Shown: positions 52,596-60,359 of the stretch, one piece after another
Position numbering within the stretch: position 1 is the first letter of the stretch
How the letters are laid out: every line of letters begins with the position of its first letter
Assembly: GCF_030538285.1 (NCBI RefSeq)
Contig: NZ_JAUNUG010000011.1
Location: forward strand, 1 to 64,000
Length of the DNA: 64,000 nt
Source of the DNA: Corynebacterium sp.
GTDB lineage: Bacteria; Actinomycetota; Actinomycetes; Mycobacteriales; Mycobacteriaceae
Reading direction: 5' to 3'
Program-made: the position numbers and the translations under genes
Notes under the pieces: generated by a model
The model's database searches: none
What the model saw: only the letters and a program-made list of their open reading frames with translations
Told to the model about the DNA's origin: nothing

Positions 52596-54091
52596 TGAAC
52601 CGTATCGCCAACGCACAGCTCCGCAGCAAGGTCATGTCCGCCGACGAGGCCGCTGAGTTCCTCGACCACGGAGACACTGTCGGCATGTCCGGTTTCACCG
52701 GTGCCGCTTACCCCAAGGCACTGCCCACCGCCATCGCCGAGCGGGCGAAGCAAGCGCAGTCCGCGGGGGACGAGTTCCACATCAACGTCTACACCGGTGC
52801 CTCCACCGCACCCGACTGCGACGGCGTCATGGCCGAGGCCGGGGCCATCAACTACCGCATGCCCTATCAGTCGGACCCCTCCATGCGCGCCGCCATCAAT
52901 GCCGGCGACATGAAATACCAGGACATGCATCTGTCACATTCCGCGCAGCAGGTGGAACACGGTTTCCTCGGGCGTATCGACGCCGCCATCGTCGAGGTCA
53001 CCCGCATCACCGAGGAAGGCCACCTCATCCCCTCCTCCGGCGTGGGCAACAATGTCGAGTACCTCGATGCCGCCGAGAAGATCATCATCGAGGTCAACGA
53101 GTGGCAGTCCCTCGACCTGGAGGGCATGGCCGATGTCTACCGCATCCAGCGCCTGCCGAACCGCACGCCAATCCCCATCAGTAACTCCGGAGATCGCATC
53201 GGCACGACCTACATCGACATCGATGTGAACAAGGTGGTGGCGGTCGTCGAGACGAACGCACCGGACCGCAACTCACCCTTCAAACCGATCGACGAGACCT
53301 CCCGTCAGATCGCCGGTCACTTCCTCGACTTCCTCGAGGGTGAGGTCTCGGCCGGGCGACTGCGCTATGACGGCTACATCATGCAGTCGGGGGTGGGCAA
53401 CGTCCCCAACGCCGTCATGGCAGGCCTGCTGGACTCGAAGTTCGAGAACATCCAGGCCTACACCGAGGTGGTGCAGGACGGCATGCTTGACCTCATCGAC
53501 GCCGGCAAGATGACCGTCGCCTCCGCCACCTCCTTCGCGTTGTCACCGGAGTACGCGGAAAAGATGAACGCCGAGGCCGCCCGTTACCGGGAGCACCTGG
53601 TCACCCGGCCGCTGCAGATCTCGAACCATCCGGAGGTGATCCGGCGCGTCGGCCTCATTGCGTCGAACGGAATGATCGAGGCCGACCTCTACGGCAACAT
53701 CAACTCCACCCACGTGGCAGGGTCGCGCATCATGAACGGCATCGGCGGATCCGGTGACTTCACCCGCAACGCTTTCACCTCGACGTTCATCTCCCCGTCG
53801 GCGGCGAAGGAGGGGGCGATCTCCGCGATCGTGCCCTTCGCCTCGCACATCGACCACACCGAGCATGACGCCATGGTGGTGATCACGGAATATGGCTACG
53901 CAGACCTGCGGGGGCTGGCGCCCCGGGACCGGGCGAAGCAGATGATCGCCGTCGCGCACCCGGACTACCGACCCCTGCTCGAGGAGTACGTCGAGAGAGC
54001 TGCACGGGGAGCGTTACATACCCCGCATGACCTCGCCACGGCCTTCTCCTTCCACACTCGGTTCCTCGAAACCGGATCAATGAAAGGCTAG
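52595..54091 (+). CDS. actA: Succinyl-CoA:acetate CoA-transferase (Cat1/ActA type)
   Basis: 498 residues, closely resembling corynebacterial ActA/Cat1: LRSKVMSADEAAEFLDHGD, GMSGFTGAAYPKALPTA, GVGNVPNAVMAGLL, NGIGGSGDFTRNA and the C-terminal EYGYADLRGLAPRDRA. It moves CoA between succinyl-CoA and acetate, so it could activate acetate released by the esterase pathway while using succinyl-CoA. One-nucleotide overlap with the HD-domain gene. Confidence 0.88.
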   Translation: MNRIANAQLRSKVMSADEAAEFLDHGDTVGMSGFTGAAYPKALPTAIAERAKQAQSAGDEFHINVYTGASTAPDCDGVMAEAGAINYRMPYQSDPSMRAAINAGDMKYQDMHLSHSAQQVEHGFLGRIDAAIVEVTRITEEGHLIPSSGVGNNVEYLDAAEKIIIEVNEWQSLDLEGMADVYRIQRLPNRTPIPISNSGDRIGTTYIDIDVNKVVAVVETNAPDRNSPFKPIDETSRQIAGHFLDFLEGEVSAGRLRYDGYIMQSGVGNVPNAVMAGLLDSKFENIQAYTEVVQDGMLDLIDAGKMTVASATSFALSPEYAEKMNAEAARYREHLVTRPLQISNHPEVIRRVGLIASNGMIEADLYGNINSTHVAGSRIMNGIGGSGDFTRNAFTSTFISPSAAKEGAISAIVPFASHIDHTEHDAMVVITEYGYADLRGLAPRDRAKQMIAVAHPDYRPLLEEYVERAARGALHTPHDLATAFSFHTRFLETGSMKG

Positions 54092-54095
54092 GGGT

Positions 54096-54239
54096 ATGGA
54101 GAAACTCATCCGGCAGCTCATGGAGTCCCGCGGAATCCCCGCCACGGAGGGTGAGATTGAGGTGCTCGCCGAACGGTACCGGGCGCTGCAGGCGCGCCGC
54201 CCTGCCAGTCCGGGCCCGGAGGTATACGCCGATGAGTGA
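54096..54239 (+). CDS. Small protein (47 aa) coupled to amidase, possibly AtzG-like
   Basis: ATG 54096 to TGA 54237-54239, reading M-E-K-L-I-R-Q-L-M-E-S then IPATEGEIEVLAERYRALQA and a Pro-rich end. It starts 4 nt after the CoA-transferase stop and overlaps the amidase start by 8 nt. Small helical partners such as AtzG (DUF4089-like) are known to precede and bind AtzE-type amidases; the layout here is the same, but homology is not established. Confidence 0.5.
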   Translation: MEKLIRQLMESRGIPATEGEIEVLAERYRALQARRPASPGPEVYADE

Positions 54240-55530
54240 TCTCCTCTCGCTCAGTGCACTCGAAGTTGGCCGCGCCATCGACGCCGGCGACGTCACCCCG
54301 ACCGAGCTTGTCGACGCTCAACTGCAGCGCATCGGTACCCTCGATGGTGAGATCGGCGCCTATATTTCAGTGCGTTACGACGCCGCCCGCGCCGAGGCCG
54401 CTCGCCTCACTGAGGAACTGGCGGCCGGGCACTCCCGCGGTCCCCTGCACGGTGTGCCCGTGGCGCTCAAGGACAGCATCTATCTGGCCGGCGAGGTGAC
54501 CACCCTGGGGTCTCAGACCCACCGGGATTACATCGCTCCCTATGACGCCACGGTGGTCACCCAACTGCGAGAAGCCGGGTGCGTCATCCTGGGCAAGCTT
54601 CACATGAATGAGTACGCCTGGGGCATCACCGGGGAGAACCCCTGGTTTGGGCCGGTCCGCAACCCGGTCGTCCCAGGCACGCTGGCCGGTGGATCCAGCG
54701 GTGGCAGTGCGGCGGCAGTGGCGGCGGACCTGGCGTTCGCCACGCTGGGTGCCGACGCCGCCGGCTCCATCCGCCTACCCTCCGCGGTATGCGGCGGGGT
54801 AGGTCTGAAACCCACCCACGGGCTCGTGTCGACCCGTGGCGATGTGGCCCTGGCCCCGACCGTGGGGTGTATCGGCCCGATGACCGCAGATGTCGCTGAT
54901 AACGCCGCCGTCCTCGCAGCGCTGACAGGGCGCACCTATCGGTTGGAGGCAGGTCCACTTACTTACGGTGTAGCGAGCTGGTTCCTCGACGGCGTCGACC
55001 GGCAGGTACTTGCCGTTTTCGACGGTGCACTGGAAGGTAAGGCCGTGCGGGAGCTGAACCTGCCTGCACTGCAGGATGCGCCGTGGGCTACCTCCACCAT
55101 TGCTCTGGCCGAGGCGTCGGCGATCCACCACCGCACATTGCAGGAACGTGCCGAGGATATCTCGCTGCCCGTGCGGCTCAACCTGCAGCTGGGGGAGGCA
55201 ATCGCCGCCGTAGACTACCTCGAGGCGCGCCGGGTCCGGGAGATTATCCGGGCGGAACTCGACCGCGCGCTGGAGACCGTCGACGTGCTCCTCGCGCCGA
55301 CCCTGCCCTCCCCGGGGTTGTCCCCGCGTGGCGACCTCACGCGACTGCTGGTGCCCGCGAATCTCACCGGACATCCCGCCTTGACCGTGCCCATTGGCGT
55401 GGTCGACGGCCAACCGGTGGGGTTGCAGATTATCGGCCGCCACCATGATGAGGAAACCGTCTACCGGGCCGGGCAGGCTCTCACAGCACCCGGAAACTCA
55501 AAAGCTTGTCTCCGTCCACCCGCCCGGTGA
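54232..55530 (+). CDS. Amidase-signature hydrolase
   Basis: 432 residues. The Ser-cisSer-Lys triad of amidase-signature enzymes is visible: Lys in VALKDSIY, Ser in AGGSSGGSAAAV and the nucleophile region GADAAGSIRLPS (an unusual version of GTDTGGSIR). ATG 54232 lies inside the small upstream ORF. The last residues (APGNSKACLRPPAR) are unlike family ends, and the gene overlaps the convergent DUF6459 gene by 50 bp, suggesting its tail was reshaped at the junction with the core genome. Substrate unknown. Confidence 0.82.
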   Translation: MSDLLSLSALEVGRAIDAGDVTPTELVDAQLQRIGTLDGEIGAYISVRYDAARAEAARLTEELAAGHSRGPLHGVPVALKDSIYLAGEVTTLGSQTHRDYIAPYDATVVTQLREAGCVILGKLHMNEYAWGITGENPWFGPVRNPVVPGTLAGGSSGGSAAAVAADLAFATLGADAAGSIRLPSAVCGGVGLKPTHGLVSTRGDVALAPTVGCIGPMTADVADNAAVLAALTGRTYRLEAGPLTYGVASWFLDGVDRQVLAVFDGALEGKAVRELNLPALQDAPWATSTIALAEASAIHHRTLQERAEDISLPVRLNLQLGEAIAAVDYLEARRVREIIRAELDRALETVDVLLAPTLPSPGLSPRGDLTRLLVPANLTGHPALTVPIGVVDGQPVGLQIIGRHHDEETVYRAGQALTAPGNSKACLRPPAR

Positions 55531-55855
55531 AGGCAAAGGCGCGGCCGGTGGAGGTGGCGGTGCCGTAGATTTCGCCGTCGCCACGCAGGTGGAAAGACTC
55601 CTGCCGGACGGGGCGCCGGATACCCACTTTCTGACGCGCCGCCGCGTGCACCCGCACGGGCGGCGCGAAATAGTCGGCGCGGAGGTGATGTATGGGGCGC
55701 ACCCCGAAGCATGCCTCCAGGGCAATCTGTGTCAGGGCCTCCGCGCGGCGGTGCGCGGGGGAGGGCTGGGACGGTGGGGGTGCGGGGGCGTCGATAAGCG
55801 GGGGTTGCGGGGTGAGCACCTTCAGGTGCGTGAGACCGGGGACGGGGGACAACAT
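55481..55855 (-). CDS. Rv3235/DUF6459-family protein
   Basis: 124 residues: a Pro-rich N-terminus (PPLIDAPAPPPSQPSPAHRR), then a helix AEALTQIALEACFGVRPIHHLRAD and a strand-rich C-terminus. It matches the Rv3235-type family, which sits downstream of secA1 in mycolata. It therefore marks where the conserved order resumes after the catabolic block. A decamer copy at 55789 encodes L-I-D. Function unknown. Confidence 0.65.
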   Translation of the reverse strand: MLSPVPGLTHLKVLTPQPPLIDAPAPPPSQPSPAHRRAEALTQIALEACFGVRPIHHLRADYFAPPVRVHAAARQKVGIRRPVRQESFHLRGDGEIYGTATSTGRAFAFTGRVDGDKLLSFRVL

Positions 55856-55946
55856 GGCTGCTCCAGTGAGTCACCGGGGACAGACGCGGGGTGGGCTGGG
55901 TATCATTGTGGCACGCCGAGAGTGAAATGACATGAGGGAGCAGCGC

Positions 55947-56357
55947 GTGCGTGGACTGATCGTGGATTATGTGGGAGTGCTGGACGGGCCGGAGGAGGAG
56001 CAGCGTCGCTGGCGCGAGCTGTTCGCCGCGGCGAAGACCAACGGGGTGTCCACCGCCATCCTCTCCAACGATCCGGGCGGCCCGGGCGCGGAGCACATCC
56101 GGGAGTGGGAGTACAAGGGCATCGTCGACGCTGTTGTGCTGTCGGGTGAGGTCGGCGCGGAAAAGCCGGAGGCTGAGGCCTTCGCTGCTGCTGCCGCCGC
56201 CATCGACCTGCCGATGAACGACTGCGTGCATGTCGATGACTCGATCCTCAATGTCCGCGGCGCCGTCGAGGCCGGTCTGGTGGGGGTGCTTTACCAGGTG
56301 TTTGACCGGGCAGTCATTGAGATCTGTTCCATCTTTGACATCGAGGGCGAGTTCTAG
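55947..56357 (+). CDS. HAD-like hydrolase with altered motif I
   Basis: 136 residues in a compact HAD fold: motif I reads IVDYVGVLDG, keeping the nucleophile-position Asp but with Val where the second Asp (general acid) is expected; motif II ILSND, motif III EKPEAEAF and motif IV VHVDDS are present. Phosphatase activity is thus uncertain. GTG 55947 is preferred, with GGGAG 6 nt upstream; ATG 55932 adds 5 residues. Precedes the DUF6912-like gene by 1 nt. Confidence 0.7.
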   Translation: MRGLIVDYVGVLDGPEEEQRRWRELFAAAKTNGVSTAILSNDPGGPGAEHIREWEYKGIVDAVVLSGEVGAEKPEAEAFAAAAAAIDLPMNDCVHVDDSILNVRGAVEAGLVGVLYQVFDRAVIEICSIFDIEGEF

Positions 56358-56358
56358 G

Positions 56359-56865
56359 GTGCGCGTCTACCTGCCGGCAACGTTTGGCATGCTCACCACG
56401 CTGCACGAGACGGGCACGATGTCCGCGCGCTCCGGATGGGGCTTCGCCGCCACGCCCGCGCTGCTGGAGTTCTACACCTCGGGTGATGAGGATGAGATCG
56501 GTTACGCCGCTTTTCTTGACGCCGCGGAGGCCTCCCTGCGGCTTTTGGCCATCGGCGATGAGGAGACCTTCCCGCACCGCCGGGTGGTGGTCTCGGTCGA
56601 CGTCGCCGATGAGGTGGTGACGCTGGCCCCGGACAACGGGGAGTCTGTCGTGGCATTGAATCCCGCACAGATCCGCGTGGAGGACATCGCGGCGATCCAC
56701 ATTGACATCGAGGAGTCGGAGGCAGCCACGCAGGCTGCCGTCGAGCTTATCGACGCCGCCGATCTCGGCGATGAGGACGCCGAGCTCACGGTCGGTGATG
56801 CGCAGGACAATTTCATGGCCTTCTATGACCCGACTGAGCTGCCCTTCCTTATAGAACTACTCTGA
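56359..56865 (+). CDS. DUF6912-like (Rv3231c-type) protein
   Basis: 168 residues, starting R-V-Y-L-P-A-T-F-G-M-L, an acidic alpha/beta protein conserved next to the desaturase genes in mycolata. GTG start at 56359, 1 nt after the HAD gene stop. A decamer copy at 56746 is read as V-E-L-I-D-A-A. Function unknown. Confidence 0.7.
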   Translation: MRVYLPATFGMLTTLHETGTMSARSGWGFAATPALLEFYTSGDEDEIGYAAFLDAAEASLRLLAIGDEETFPHRRVVVSVDVADEVVTLAPDNGESVVALNPAQIRVEDIAAIHIDIEESEAATQAAVELIDAADLGDEDAELTVGDAQDNFMAFYDPTELPFLIELL

Positions 56866-56893
56866 GATAGTTTTGCGGGTGATAGACAACCTG

Positions 56894-56924
56894 GTTACGT
56901 TCGCGTAGGCTACGCGGACGTAAC
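56894..56924. promoter_or_regulatory. 31-bp inverted-repeat operator of the desaturase operon
   Basis: GTTACGTTCGCGTAG, a central G, then CTACGCGGACGTAAC: 15-bp arms with one mismatch. It overlaps the probable promoter (TAGGCT) just upstream of the reductase gene. Size and symmetry suit a dimeric TetR-type repressor; the nearest TetR-like gene is only a remnant (59414-59752). Confidence 0.65.
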
Positions 56925-56947
56925 TATTTGACCCGAAGGAGGGGCCG

Positions 56948-57991
56948 ATGACCGAATCGCCCGATGGACTTGCCCGCTTCCGCAGCGTCCTGCGCCGTTT
57001 CACCACACCACTGTTGCCCGATGACTACACCGTCCTGGCCAACCCACTGTGGTCCAAGCGCGAGCTGCGCGGCAAGATCGAAAGCGTCGAGCGCTTCCCG
57101 GACGACACCATCCACCTGGTCATCCGCCCCGGTTGGGGTGTCCCGGTGTCCTTCGAGGCCGGCCAGTACATCGGCATCGGCCTGCGCGTCGACGGCCGCT
57201 ACACCTGGCGCTCCTACTCGCTGACCAACACCCCGGACACCCGCGACGGGCTGTTCTCCATCACCATCCGCGCCGTGGAAAAGGGCAAGCTGTCCAACCA
57301 CCTGGTGGGTACCGCCCGCCCGGGCATCAACGTCCGCCTGGCCGCCCCGGCCGGTGATTTCCACCTGACCTACCCGCTGCCGGAGAAGCTGCTGTTTGTC
57401 ACCGCCGGCTCCGGCGTCACCCCGGTCATCGCCATGCTGCGCAGCATGGAGGGCCACCGCGCGGACACCGACATCAAGGTCGTCCACTCGGTGCGCAACC
57501 GCTCCGACCTCATCTTCGAGGACGTCCTCGACAGCTACGACTCCCATATCCAGGTCACCTCCGAGGAAGGCCGCGTCTCCCCGGCCGTGCTCGAGGAGCT
57601 CGTGCCCGATTTCCGCGAACGCGTCGTCTACGCCTGTGGCCCCGCCACGATGCTCGATGAGCTCGAGACCTGGGCCTCCGAGCATGACCTGGAGATCCGT
57701 GTCGAGCGTTTTACCCTCGACCGCGCCTCCGATGCCAAGGGTGGCACCATCACCTTCGCCAAGCGTGGCATCGAGACCACCGTCGACGGTGCCACCACCA
57801 TCCTCGAGGCTGGCGAGGCCGCCGGCGTGCAGATGCCCTTCGGCTGCCGCATGGGCATCTGCCAGACCTGCGTCCGCGAGCTTGTCGACGGCCACGTGCA
57901 CGACCTGCGCACCGGCGACACCAAGGAGCCCGGCTCCCGCATCCGTACCTGCGTCGGCGTGGCCGCCGGCGACGTCGTCATCGACGCTTAA
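56948..57991 (+). CDS. FNR-type oxidoreductase with 2Fe-2S domain (desaturase partner)
   Basis: 347 residues: flavin domain with WRSYSLTN-type sequence, NAD domain (TAGSGVTPVIAML), and a C-terminal plant-type ferredoxin domain with cysteines in GCRMGICQTC and RTCVG. It resembles Rv3230c, which delivers electrons from NADPH to the DesA3 stearoyl-CoA desaturase encoded directly downstream. A very strong GAAGGAGGGG ribosome site precedes the ATG. Confidence 0.9.
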   Translation: MTESPDGLARFRSVLRRFTTPLLPDDYTVLANPLWSKRELRGKIESVERFPDDTIHLVIRPGWGVPVSFEAGQYIGIGLRVDGRYTWRSYSLTNTPDTRDGLFSITIRAVEKGKLSNHLVGTARPGINVRLAAPAGDFHLTYPLPEKLLFVTAGSGVTPVIAMLRSMEGHRADTDIKVVHSVRNRSDLIFEDVLDSYDSHIQVTSEEGRVSPAVLEELVPDFRERVVYACGPATMLDELETWASEHDLEIRVERFTLDRASDAKGGTITFAKRGIETTVDGATTILEAGEAAGVQMPFGCRMGICQTCVRELVDGHVHDLRTGDTKEPGSRIRTCVGVAAGDVVIDA

Positions 57992-58005
57992 AGGAGACTT
58001 TCACC

Positions 58006-59325
58006 ATGGCTATCGACAACATCAAGGCATACTCCCACCTCACCGACGAGGACATCCGCGAGATCGGCCGTCGCCTCGACGCCATCAAGGAGGAGTTCGA
58101 GGCGGACCTCGGCGAGAAGGACGTCCGCTACATCAAGGGGCTCATCCGCACCCAGCGCTACATGGAGATCGCCGGCCGCGGCGTCCTCCTCTTCTCCGGC
58201 TACCGCCCCGCGTGGCTCGCCGGTGTGGCACTGCTGTCGCTGTCCAAGATCCTCGAGAACCTCGAGATCGGCCACAACGTCATGCACGGCCAGTGGGACT
58301 GGATGAACGACCCGGAGATCCACTCCACCACCTGGGAGTGGGACAATGTCTGCCCGTCCTCCCAGTGGATGCACACCCACAACTTTGCGCACCACAAGTA
58401 CACCAACATCCTGGGCATGGACACCGACGTCGGCTACGGCGTCCTGCGCGTCACCCGCGACCGCAAGTGGACCCCGATGCACGCCTTCCAGCCGGTCATC
58501 AACCTGACCCTGGCGTCGCTGTTCCAGTGGGCCGTCGGCTTCTACGACGTTGAGCTGGGCAAGATCCCGGCCGGCCGCGCCACCTGGAAGGAAATCTCCC
58601 CGAAGTTCTGGGAGACCATGCGCAAGGCCGGCACCCAGGGCCTGCGTGACTACGTGCTCTTCCCGGCCCTGTCCGGCCCGAACTTCATGTCCACCGTCGC
58701 CGCGAACGCCACCGCCAACCTTGCGCGTTCCGTGTGGGCCTACGCCGTCATCTTCTGCGGCCACTTCCCGGATGAGGCCGAGACCTTCACCAAGGAGCAG
58801 TGGAAGAACGAGACCCACGACGAGTGGTACCTGCGCCAGATGCTTGGCTCCGCGAACTTCAAGGGCGGCAAGATCCTCACGATCCTGTCCGGCAACCTCA
58901 ACTACCAGATCGAGCACCACCTCTACCCGGACATGCCCTCCAACCGACTGGCGGAGATCGGCAAGCGCGTCGAGGCGATCTGCGAGGAATTCGACCTGCC
59001 CTACAACACCGACTCCTTCCCGATGCAGCTGCTCAAGGTCCAGAAGACCCTGCTCAAGCTGACCCTGCCGAACAAGTACCTGGCCGCCGACCGCGACAAC
59101 GCCCCCGAGGTGCGTTCTAACGCGGCGTTCACCAAGTACCCCTCCGTGGCGGAGAAGCTGCACGTCGGCGCCGATGAGTCCGGCCGCCGCGCCGGCCTGC
59201 GCACCGGTCTGCCGCTGCTGGCCGAGCTGCGCCCGACGGTCAAGGAAGCCGTGCTCAACTTCTCCGGCCGCACCCCGGAGTGGCGCAAGAAGGTCGCCGC
59301 CGCCGAGGCCCAGAAGGCCGTCTAA
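58006..59325 (+). CDS. desA3: DesA3-type membrane acyl-CoA desaturase
   Basis: 439 residues, a diiron membrane desaturase making oleic acid. Three histidine boxes are present: HNVMH (residues about 90-94), HTHNFAHHK, and QIEHHLYPDMP. Two to three membrane segments lie between them. AAAGGAG precedes the ATG. It is 14 nt after the reductase gene, in one operon under the 31-bp operator. Oleate is needed for mycolic acid and phospholipid synthesis in Corynebacterium. Confidence 0.92.
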   Translation: MAIDNIKAYSHLTDEDIREIGRRLDAIKEEFEADLGEKDVRYIKGLIRTQRYMEIAGRGVLLFSGYRPAWLAGVALLSLSKILENLEIGHNVMHGQWDWMNDPEIHSTTWEWDNVCPSSQWMHTHNFAHHKYTNILGMDTDVGYGVLRVTRDRKWTPMHAFQPVINLTLASLFQWAVGFYDVELGKIPAGRATWKEISPKFWETMRKAGTQGLRDYVLFPALSGPNFMSTVAANATANLARSVWAYAVIFCGHFPDEAETFTKEQWKNETHDEWYLRQMLGSANFKGGKILTILSGNLNYQIEHHLYPDMPSNRLAEIGKRVEAICEEFDLPYNTDSFPMQLLKVQKTLLKLTLPNKYLAADRDNAPEVRSNAAFTKYPSVAEKLHVGADESGRRAGLRTGLPLLAELRPTVKEAVLNFSGRTPEWRKKVAAAEAQKAV

Positions 59326-59435
59326 GGCATATCTTGGTAGGTATATCACTCCAGGTATAGGTCGAGTGGCCGCCCTCTCTACGGGGGCGGCCACTCGACC
59401 TATACCTGTCAAGCTATGCCTGGGGAGATATACCT
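59325..59435. repeat. Symmetric array of six 14-bp repeats around a 23-bp hairpin
   Basis: Three direct 14-bp units (AGGCATATCTTGGT, AGGTATATCACTCC, AGGTATAGGTCGAG; 59325-59366) face three inverted units (59394-59407, 59408-59421, 59422-59435) with the same AGGYATA core. The inner units and the sequence between them form a perfect 23-bp stem (59353-59375 with 59385-59407, loop TCTCTACGG). It starts in the desA3 stop codon and ends inside the TetR remnant. A terminator role for the stem is likely; the exact 14-bp spacing on both sides suggests a binding array. Confidence 0.7.
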
Positions 59436-59752
59436 TTCGCGAACGCCAGGGCCGGGCTGGTGAACACGCGCCCGACGGTGGCCAGGTGGGCGTCGAAAAG
59501 CGCATCGCAGGGGCGGCCGGCGAATTGGCCGAGAATCCCGACGATGCCGGACGCCATGAAGGTGGTCACAGCCCTGACATCTTCGCGGGAGGTGTCGAGG
59601 TGGAAGCGGCGGGTCCATGCTTGCTGTAAGACCTGTTTGAGGTGGGTGACCAGCGCGGGGGAGCCGTCGACGCCGACGAGCAGGCAGAGGCCTTCCACTG
59701 CCACCCGGGTATGGGGGTAGCGCGAGGTCATCGACCGAGTCGAAGTAGTCGG
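59414..59752 (-). pseudogene. C-terminal remnant of a TetR-type repressor
   Basis: About 106 residues (FHLDTSREDVRAVTTFMASGIVGILGQFAGRP and neighbours) match the ligand-binding end of a TetR regulator, but the N-terminal DNA-binding domain is missing. The frame closes where the PIN gene ends (59753). No HTH sequence was found further upstream, so the 5' half seems lost, perhaps on insertion of the toxin-antitoxin region. Confidence 0.6.
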
Positions 59753-60331
59753 CTACAGCTTGTGGTGTAGGCGCCGGATGCAGCTTCTCACGACCTCGGC
59801 GAATTGAGGGGCGCCCACATCGATCAAGCGAGCCGCCAGGTTGAAGGAGTTGCCTCGACTGCGCCAGTAGGCTTGTTGTCTAGCGGCTACGCGCTCGATG
59901 ATGTGAGGTGCGGTGTCGGCTACCAGCATCAGGAACGAATCTGATGTGTGAATCTCGAAGGGGTACTCGTCGGCGTTGGCAAGGCTGTGAAATGACGTGT
60001 CATCGGTGACGAGGTATCCGGCGCTTCCTTGAAGCGCGGCGTTGATGACGTGCCAATCTCCGGCGTCGGGGTGGCTTCAATCCGTGATCTCATACCCGCT
60101 GATTTCTCCCGCCGGTACCGTGCGCCGCAAGCGTTCAAACCGTGAGTGGATGGCGTCGGCTGAGTGATCGGGATTGAGGTTTCGCAGGTGGTAGCTGGCC
60201 TCGCTGAAGATATCGTTCGTCCAGAGAATCTCGAAGACTGGGTGTGAGTCTTCGAGGTGAAGAAGGCACACCCAGTCGGTCAACGTTCTTGAGAACCAGA
60301 TGTTCGCATCGAATAGTGCTCGATTTCCCAC
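59753..60331 (-). pseudogene. PIN-domain toxin interrupted by an in-frame TGA
   Basis: 193 codons in one frame from GTG 60331 to TAG 59753, broken by a single TGA at 60077-60079. PIN residues before the stop are Asp in ALFDANIWF and Glu in IFSEASYH; those after it are DAGDWHVINAA and YLVTDDTSF. The truncated product would lack part of the active site. The gene is 28 bp after the HTH antitoxin gene, the usual type II toxin-antitoxin layout. Confidence 0.65.
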
Positions 60332-60359
60332 TTGCTTAGGTTATCCGACAATGGCCGAG

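Noticed and set aside
7772..56755. Treating CTTATCGACG as a codon-level L-I-D motif only
   Set aside because: Five of the fifteen copies are in other frames, on the other strand or intergenic, and CTT is a rarer Leu codon here than CTC/CTG.
59325..59435. CRISPR array
   Set aside because: Units are 14 bp, contiguous and mirrored, with no spacers and no cas genes nearby.
57988..59505. Minus-strand frame opposite desA3
   Set aside because: Antisense to a strongly recognised desaturase; its start lies in the repeat array.
60077..60079. TGA as a selenocysteine codon in the PIN toxin
   Set aside because: No selenoprotein of this family is known and no SECIS-like hairpin follows; a nonsense mutation is simpler.
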